NCBI RefSeq assembly: GCF_017874595.1
Contig: NZ_JAGILA010000002.1
Location: 1,054,001-1,118,000, forward strand
Length of the DNA: 64,000 nucleotides
Reading direction: 5' to 3'
Source: Sinorhizobium kostiense
Lineage (GTDB): Bacteria; Pseudomonadota; Alphaproteobacteria; Rhizobiales; Rhizobiaceae
Shown here: positions 58,741-64,000 of the stretch, piece by piece
How positions within the stretch are numbered: the first letter of the stretch is position 1
Layout: each line of letters begins with the position of its first letter
Made by a program: the position numbers and the translations under genes
The notes under the pieces: generated by a model
Told to the model about the DNA's origin: nothing
Database searches by the model: none
What the model saw: only the letters and a program-made list of their open reading frames with translations

Positions 58741-60693
58741 GTGAGCCAGGTTCCATCGGCCCGAATTCCGTCGACGCAGGGCGCCAAGCCCCTCGACATC
58801 ATCACAATCGGCAGAGCCTCGGTCGACCTTTACGGCCAGCAGATCGGCACCCGGCTCGAAGACGTGTCAAGCTTTGCCAAATCGGTCGGCGGCTGCCCCT
58901 GCAACATCTCCGTCGGCACGGCGCGCCTCGGTCTCAAATCGGCGCTGCTGACGCGAGTCGGCGACGAGCAGATGGGCCGCTTCATCCGCGAGCAGCTTCA
59001 GCGCGAAGGCGTGGAAACCCGCGGCATGGTGACCGATCCGGAACGGCTGACGGCGCTTGCGATCCTCGCGGTCGAGAACGAGAAATCCTTTCCGCTGCTT
59101 TTCTACCGCGACAATTGCGCCGACAACGCTCTGTGCGAAGACGATATTTCGGAAGAGTTCATCCGCTCCGCCCGGGCGATCCTCGTCACCGGCACGCATT
59201 TCTCCAAGCCGAATACCGACGCCGCGCAGCGCAAGGCGATGCGTATCGCCAAGGAGAGCGGCGCCAGGATCGTCTTCGACATCGACTATCGCCCGAACCT
59301 CTGGGGCCTTGCGGGCCACGATGCGGGCGAGAGCCGTTACATCGCGTCGGATCGCGTTTCGGCGCATTTGAAGACCGTGCTCGGCGATTGCGACCTGATC
59401 GTCGGCACCGAGGAGGAGGTTCTGATCGCGTCGGGCGAGGGCGATCTCCTCAAGGCGCTGAAAACCATCCGCACGCTTTCCAACGCCACGATCGTTTTAA
59501 AGCGCGGTCCGATGGGCTGCATCGTCTACGACGGGCCGATTTCAGACAACCTCGAAGACGGCATCGTTGGCAAGGGCTTCCCGATCGAGGTCTATAATGT
59601 GCTCGGCGCCGGCGATGCCTTCATGTCCGGTTTCCTGCGCGGCTGGCTCACCGGCGAGCCGCATGCGACATCCGCCACCTGGGCCAACGCCTGCGGTGCC
59701 TTCGCGGTCTCGCGCCTGCTCTGTGCTCCGGAAATCCCGACCTGGGTCGAGCTGCAATATTTCCTCGAGCACGGCAGCAAGGAGAAGGCGCTGCGCAAGG
59801 ACGAGGCGATTAACCACGTCCATTGGGCGACGACACGCCGGCGCGACATCCCGCTTCTAATGGCGCTCGCGATCGACCATCGCAGCCAGCTCGAGGATAT
59901 TGCCGAGGGCAATCCGGACCTGCTGGCGCGCATTCCGGCCTTCAAAGCGCTCGCCGTCAAGGCGGCGGCCGAAGTCGCCGCCGGGCGGCCCGGCTTCGGC
60001 ATGCTGATCGACGACAAGTATGGCCGCGATGCGCTCTTCGCAGCCGGCGCCTATCGCGATTTCTGGATCGGCAAACCGATCGAGCTACCGGGCTCGCGGC
60101 CGTTGCAGTTCGAGTTCGGCCAGGACCTCGGCAGCCGCCTCATCGATTGGCCCGTCGACCATTGCATCAAGGTGCTCGCCTTCTTCCATCCGGACGACCC
60201 GACCGAGCTCAAGGCCGCCCAGATCGCCAAGCTGCGCTCGGCCTTCGAGGCGGCGCGCAAGGTAGGCCGCGAGATCCTGATCGAAATCATCGCCGGCAAA
60301 CACGGCCCGCTCGACGACCAGACCATTCCGCGCGCGCTCAACGAGCTTTATGATGCGGGACTGAAGCCCGACTGGTGGAAGCTGGAACCGCAGGCAAGCC
60401 GCGGCGCCTGGGCCGCCATCGACGCCGTGATCGAGAAGCGCGATCCGCTCTGCCGGGGGGTTGTGCTCCTCGGCCTGGAGGCGCCCTACGAGGTGCTGAA
60501 GGACGGCTTTGCCGCCGCAAGGACATCGAAGATGGTGAAGGGCTTCGCGGTCGGCCGGACGATCTTCGCGGACGCCGCAAAGACCTGGCTCACCGGCTCG
60601 ATGACCGACGAGGAGGCCATTGCCGACATGGCCGCGAAATTCAAAGCGCTGGTGGACCTCTGGCTGCGATTAGGTGAAACCAAGGCTGCATAG
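58741..60693 (+). CDS. iolC: 5-Dehydro-2-deoxygluconokinase fused to a DUF2090 domain
   Basis: Phosphorylates 2-deoxy-5-keto-gluconate in inositol breakdown. It is 650 residues: a PfkB kinase (about 18 to 330) with GGCPCNISVGTARLG near 50 and the signature NVLGAGDAFMSGFLRG near 295, then a DUF2090 domain (about 355 to 640) resembling class I aldolases. The fused form is common in Proteobacteria; the second domain may supply the aldolase step (IolJ), which is inferred. GTG start at 58741 with GGGAGGAAG upstream. Confidence 0.93.
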   Translation: MSQVPSARIPSTQGAKPLDIITIGRASVDLYGQQIGTRLEDVSSFAKSVGGCPCNISVGTARLGLKSALLTRVGDEQMGRFIREQLQREGVETRGMVTDPERLTALAILAVENEKSFPLLFYRDNCADNALCEDDISEEFIRSARAILVTGTHFSKPNTDAAQRKAMRIAKESGARIVFDIDYRPNLWGLAGHDAGESRYIASDRVSAHLKTVLGDCDLIVGTEEEVLIASGEGDLLKALKTIRTLSNATIVLKRGPMGCIVYDGPISDNLEDGIVGKGFPIEVYNVLGAGDAFMSGFLRGWLTGEPHATSATWANACGAFAVSRLLCAPEIPTWVELQYFLEHGSKEKALRKDEAINHVHWATTRRRDIPLLMALAIDHRSQLEDIAEGNPDLLARIPAFKALAVKAAAEVAAGRPGFGMLIDDKYGRDALFAAGAYRDFWIGKPIELPGSRPLQFEFGQDLGSRLIDWPVDHCIKVLAFFHPDDPTELKAAQIAKLRSAFEAARKVGREILIEIIAGKHGPLDDQTIPRALNELYDAGLKPDWWKLEPQASRGAWAAIDAVIEKRDPLCRGVVLLGLEAPYEVLKDGFAAARTSKMVKGFAVGRTIFADAAKTWLTGSMTDEEAIADMAAKFKALVDLWLRLGETKAA

Positions 60694-60831
60694 GTAAAAA
60701 CAGCCGACGAGGCGGATGAGGTATGGTGCGAAGCGGCTCCCACCCGCATCGCGCTTTGGCCATGAAATTCGACAGTCTGTTGGCGGCATCAAACAAAGAG
60801 GGGCGGGAATCCGCCACCAGGAGGAAACAAA
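60694..60831. other. iolC-iolD intergenic gap with a small hairpin
   Basis: These 138 bases hold GGCGG-gaat-CCGCC (60802-60815) immediately before AGGAGGAAAC, the iolD ribosome binding site. No IolR-like palindrome was seen. Confidence 0.45.
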
Positions 60832-62685
60832 ATGAGCCAGAAAACCGTGCGCCTGACCATGGCACAGGCCGTGGCCCGGTTCCTTACGCGGCAGCTGACC
60901 GATATCGATGGAGAGCGGGTGCCGATCTTCGGCGGCGTTTTCGCGATCTTCGGCCATGGTAATGTCGCCGGCGTCGGCGAGGCGCTTTATGCCGTGCGCG
61001 AAACCCTGCCGACCTATCGCGCCCAGAACGAGCAAGGCATGGCCAATGCCGCCATTGCCTTCGCCAAGGCGAGCTTCCGGCGCCGCTTCATGGCGTGCAC
61101 CTCCTCGATCGGCCCCGGCGCGCTCAACATGGTGACCTCGGCGGCGCTCGCCCATGTCAACCGTCTGCCCGTCCTGTTCCTGCCCGGCGACGTCTTCGCC
61201 AACCGGCGGCCCGACCCGGTGCTGCAGCAGGTGGAAGGCTTTGGCGACGGCACGATTTCGGCCAACGACTGTTTCCGCCCCGTCTCGCGTTACTTCGACC
61301 GCATCACCCGCCCCGAACAGATCATCCCGGCACTCCGTCGCGCGATGCAGGTGCTGACCGATCCGGCCGACTGCGGGCCAGTGACGCTCTCGCTCTGCCA
61401 GGACGTCCAGGCCGAGGCCTACGACTATCCGGAATCCTTCTTCGACGAGAAGGTCTGGGTGCCGCGCCGGATCGAGCCCGATCGCGACGAACTCGCCGCG
61501 GCGATCAAAATGCTCAAAGAGGCGAAGAAGCCGATCATAATTGCCGGCGGCGGCGTACTCTATTCGGAAGCGAGCGCCGAACTCGCGACTTTCGCCGATA
61601 AGCATGGCATTCCGGTCGTCGAGACGCAGGCCGGCAAGTCCTCGCTGCCGCATTCGCATCCGCTCAACATGGGCTCGGTCGGCGTCACCGGCACCTCGGC
61701 GTCGAACAGTCTTGCGGAGGAGACCGACATGGTGCTCGCCGTCGGGTCGCGGCTGCAGGACTTCACGACCGGCTCCTGGGCGCTTTTCAAGAATGACGAA
61801 TTAAAGATCGTCGGCCTCAACGTCCAACTCTTCGATGCCGGCAAGCACAATGGTCTACCGCTGATCTCGGACGCGCGCGTCGGTCTGAAGCGGATATCGG
61901 CCGGGCTGGGCGATCACAAGGCCGACAGCGGCTGGACCGAAAAAGCCAAGGCGGGCAAGGCCGAATGGCTGGTGGCGGCCGACAAGGCAACCGCCACAAC
62001 GAATGCTGAACTTCCCTCCGATGCCCAGGTGATCGGCGCGGTCCAGCGCGCCCGCGGCGGCCCAAAGTCGACGCTCGTCTGTGCAGCCGGCGGCCTGCCC
62101 GGGGAATTGCACAAACTGTGGCAGGCCGAAGAGCCCGGCGGCTACCACATGGAATACGGTTTCTCGACCATGGGCTATGAAGTGGCCGGCGGCCTCGGCG
62201 TCAAGCTCGCCCGGCCGGAGCGCGACGTGATCGTTATGGTCGGCGACGGCAGCTACATGATGCTGAACTCCGAGATTGCCTCCTCGATCATGCTCGGCGC
62301 GAAGTTCACCATCGTGCTCCTGGACAATGCCGGCTATGGCTGCATCAACCGGCTGCAGATGGAAACCGGCGGTGCCAACTTCAACAATCTGCTCAGGGAC
62401 ACCCATCACGTGGAACTGCCGCAGATCGATTTCGCTGCGCATGCCGCCGCGATGGGCGCCGTCACCCGCAAGGTCGGCTCGATTCCCGAACTGGAGACAG
62501 CACTCGCGGAAACGGCAGATGAAGCGCGCACGACCGTGATCGTCATCGATACCGACCCGCTGATCACGACGGAAGCCGGTGGCCATTGGTGGGACGTCGC
62601 GGTTCCGGAAGTTTCAGAGCGTGAGCAGGTGAAGACGGCACGCCAGGGCTATGAGAAGGCGCTGCAGTCGCAACGCTTTGGCTGA
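60832..62685 (+). CDS. iolD: 3D-(3,5/4)-trihydroxycyclohexane-1,2-dione hydrolase
   Basis: Opens the inositol-derived ring to 5-deoxyglucuronate, using thiamine diphosphate. It is 617 residues of the acetolactate-synthase family: the cofactor Glu lies in NEQGMANAAIAFA near residue 64, and the ThDP-binding GDGSYMMLNSEIASSIMLGAKFTIVLLDN near 472. AGGAGGAAACAAA precedes the ATG. Confidence 0.95.
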   Translation: MSQKTVRLTMAQAVARFLTRQLTDIDGERVPIFGGVFAIFGHGNVAGVGEALYAVRETLPTYRAQNEQGMANAAIAFAKASFRRRFMACTSSIGPGALNMVTSAALAHVNRLPVLFLPGDVFANRRPDPVLQQVEGFGDGTISANDCFRPVSRYFDRITRPEQIIPALRRAMQVLTDPADCGPVTLSLCQDVQAEAYDYPESFFDEKVWVPRRIEPDRDELAAAIKMLKEAKKPIIIAGGGVLYSEASAELATFADKHGIPVVETQAGKSSLPHSHPLNMGSVGVTGTSASNSLAEETDMVLAVGSRLQDFTTGSWALFKNDELKIVGLNVQLFDAGKHNGLPLISDARVGLKRISAGLGDHKADSGWTEKAKAGKAEWLVAADKATATTNAELPSDAQVIGAVQRARGGPKSTLVCAAGGLPGELHKLWQAEEPGGYHMEYGFSTMGYEVAGGLGVKLARPERDVIVMVGDGSYMMLNSEIASSIMLGAKFTIVLLDNAGYGCINRLQMETGGANFNNLLRDTHHVELPQIDFAAHAAAMGAVTRKVGSIPELETALAETADEARTTVIVIDTDPLITTEAGGHWWDVAVPEVSEREQVKTARQGYEKALQSQRFG

Positions 62686-62697
62686 GCATAGGCAGGC

Positions 62698-62830
62698 CCT
62701 CACCCTTACCCTCTCCCGACGCGGGGAAAGGAGCTGCGAGGGTGCGGCATATCCTTCTCCCCGCGAGCGGGGAGAAGGTGGCGGTCCACCCTCCGCAGCT
62801 GCTGCGGAGGACGGGCAGCCGGATGAGGGG
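62698..62830. repeat. Intergenic palindromic repeat between iolD and iolE
   Basis: Contains TTCTCCCCGCGAGCGGGGAGAA-type dyad (62744-62778) and a perfect CTCCGCAGC-T-GCTGCGGAG dyad (62791-62809). The stretch from GCGGCATATCC to GATGAGGGG is, apart from an insertion, the reverse complement of sequence at 63830-63884 behind iolE. Confidence 0.75.
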
Positions 62831-62905
62831 CTGGTCCGCCCCATCAAACACCAGATCACAAACCATCCGCCCCGACGCGGATGATTCAATGGGAAATGAA
62901 GAACC

Positions 62906-63805
62906 ATGATCCGCTATGGAACCAACCCGATTGCCTGGAGCAATGACGACGACCATTCGATCGGAGCGCATCTGACGCTGGAGGATTGCCTTTCCGATTG
63001 CCAGAAGATCGGTTTCGACGGCATCGAGAAGGGCCATAAGATGCCCTCCGATCCGAATGCACTGAAGCAGAAGCTCGCTTCTTACGACCTCGTTTTCGTG
63101 TCCGGGTGGCACTCCACCAATCTTCTCACCCATGACGTCGAGGTCGAGAAGAACGCGATTCAGCCGCATCTGGACCTCTTGAAGCACAATGGCTGCAAAG
63201 TGGCGATCGTTTGCGAGACCTCGAACGCCATTCACGGAGACGACTCGAAGTCGCTCGTCGGGAACAAGCCGGTCCTGCCGGCCGATCAGTGGAAGAAGTT
63301 CGGCGCCGACCTCGAGGCGATAGCTGAATATTGCGCCGACCAGGGCATCGATCTCGTCTACCACCACCACATGGGCACGATCGTCCAGACCGGCGAGGAG
63401 ATCGACCTCCTGATGCAAAATACCGGTCCTGCGACCAAGCTGCTGCTCGACACCGGCCATGCGTGGTTCGGCGGTTCCGATCCGGCGGAAGTTGCCCGCA
63501 AATACATGGGCCGCGTCCGCCACATTCATTGCAAGAACGTCCGGCCGGCGATCCGCGAAGTCGTCGAGAATGAAGGCCTCTCCTTCCTCGAAGGCGTACG
63601 CCGCGGCGTTTTCACCGTTCCCGGCGACCCCGAAGGCGGCGTCGATTTCCTGCCGGTGCTGAAAATTGCGGCCGAACACGGCTATGATGGCTGGCTGGTG
63701 ATTGAGGCCGAACAGGATTCGGCCGTGCGCAACCCGTTCGAATACCAGTCGCTGGGGCTGAAATCGCTGAGGGCGTTCGCGAAGGAAGCTGGGCTGGACA
63801 AGTAG
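62906..63805 (+). CDS. iolE: 2-keto-myo-inositol dehydratase
   Basis: Dehydrates 2-keto-myo-inositol (inosose) to the trione. It is 299 residues of the xylose-isomerase-like TIM-barrel fold: [13 protein letters not shown] at the start, then [17 protein letters not shown] near residue 155, [11 protein letters not shown] near 185 and HIHCKNVRP near 205, with metal-binding His, Asp and Glu. Placed between IolD and IolB, with 220 bases of repeats before it. Confidence 0.94.
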   Translation: MIRYGTNPIAWSNDDDHSIGAHLTLEDCLSDCQKIGFDGIEKGHKMPSDPNALKQKLASYDLVFVSGWHSTNLLTHDVEVEKNAIQPHLDLLKHNGCKVAIVCETSNAIHGDDSKSLVGNKPVLPADQWKKFGADLEAIAEYCADQGIDLVYHHHMGTIVQTGEEIDLLMQNTGPATKLLLDTGHAWFGGSDPAEVARKYMGRVRHIHCKNVRPAIREVVENEGLSFLEGVRRGVFTVPGDPEGGVDFLPVLKIAAEHGYDGWLVIEAEQDSAVRNPFEYQSLGLKSLRAFAKEAGLDK

Positions 63806-63829
63806 CCGCTCAATTAGGCGGTCGGCATG

Positions 63830-63940
63830 CCCCTCATCCTGCTGCCGCCACCTTTCCCCGCTCGCGGGGAGAAGGATATGCCGCAATTCAAAGTGCTACA
63901 GCGACATTTGCGCCTCTTCCTGGAACGCGCGGCGCTGTAG
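63830..63940 (+). repeat. Mosaic repeat: CCCC/GGGG palindrome joined to a RIME-like half
   Basis: The first part (63830-63884) is CCCCTCATCCTGCTGCCGCC then CCCCGCTCGCGGGG; the second (63878-63940) is GCAATTCAAAGTGCTACAGC then ACGCGCGGCGCTGTAG, the 3' half of the RIME-like repeats. Two repeat families appear fused. Confidence 0.75.
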
Positions 63941-63963
63941 CCATCAAGGTCAGGAGTCCGCAC

Positions 63964-64000
63964 ATGTCCAAACTGCTCGTCAAACCGAAGGCACAGTCCG
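63964..64000 (+). CDS. iolB: 5-Deoxy-glucuronate isomerase, first codons only
   Basis: Only MSKLLVKPKAQS is in the window. AGGAG lies seven bases before the ATG at 63964. The identity rests on position after iolE in the iolCDEB order and on an N-terminus compatible with IolB; the gene continues to the right. Confidence 0.75.
   Translation, partial: MSKLLVKPKAQS

Overview
The window is chromosomal DNA of an alphaproteobacterium of the Rhizobiaceae, most likely a Sinorhizobium (Ensifer) close to S. meliloti or S. medicae. This rests on high GC coding sequence, on a gene order I recognise (metK, the acid-response pair phrR and actA/lnt, phoH, miaB, olsA, tsaB, trpS, murJ, glnD, mutS, tme, olsB; then lptCAB-rpoN-hpf-ptsN; then the inositol genes iolY-R-C-D-E-B), and on many copies of RIME-like intergenic palindromes. 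No phage, plasmid, insertion sequence, CRISPR array, tRNA or rRNA gene was found. Identifications come from protein motifs and remembered family knowledge, not from a search.

Layout. 1-8.8 kb: metK (cut by the left edge), phrR, lnt/actA, a NYN-domain gene, then the tlyC-ybeY-phoH group and miaB, nearly all on the minus strand. 8.9-18.2 kb: olsA, rimI, tsaB, an NfuA-type protein, a universal stress protein, trpS, murJ and glnD, all minus. 18.4-30.6 kb: mutS diverges from the malic enzyme tme; then olsB, a hybrid sensor kinase that ends against a tandem array of four palindromes, lspA, two methyltransferase genes and a CoxG-family protein. 30.6-37.9 kb: lapA-like, ihfB, sppA, then the plus-strand lptC-lptA-lptB-rpoN-hpf-ptsN cluster (LPS transport, sigma-54, ribosome hibernation, nitrogen-PTS). 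38.1-43.3 kb: grpE and hrcA (minus), rph, a VOC protein, rdgB and hemW (plus). 43.5-46.6 kb: a four-gene accessory operon with a YCII/DGPF protein, an ECF42-type sigma factor, an SRPBCC protein and a SnoaL-VOC fusion. 46.8-56.2 kb: dnaA, rpsT, an enoyl-CoA hydratase and mutM (minus), ubiE, ubiB and coaBC (plus), and a class II glutamine amidotransferase. 56.5-64 kb: the inositol cluster, with iolB cut by the right edge.

How genes work together. OlsB and OlsA, about 14 kb apart, are the two acyltransferases of ornithine-lipid synthesis. LptC, LptA and LptB belong to the LPS export machine, and RpoN and PtsN are nitrogen regulators. IolY, C, D, E and B convert inositols toward central metabolism under the RpiR-type repressor IolR; sites resembling the reported IolR palindrome (GGAA-N6-TTCC) lie upstream of iolY, iolR and iolC.

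Most notable. The ECF42 module carries two promoter-like sites of identical architecture, TGTCGG-N17-CGTC: one ahead of the YCII-sigma pair and one ahead of the SRPBCC gene. They suggest an autoregulated sigma factor with a nested target operon of unknown function. Other points of interest are the tandem palindrome array behind the sensor kinase, the mosaic repeats around iolE, and the IolC-DUF2090 fusion.
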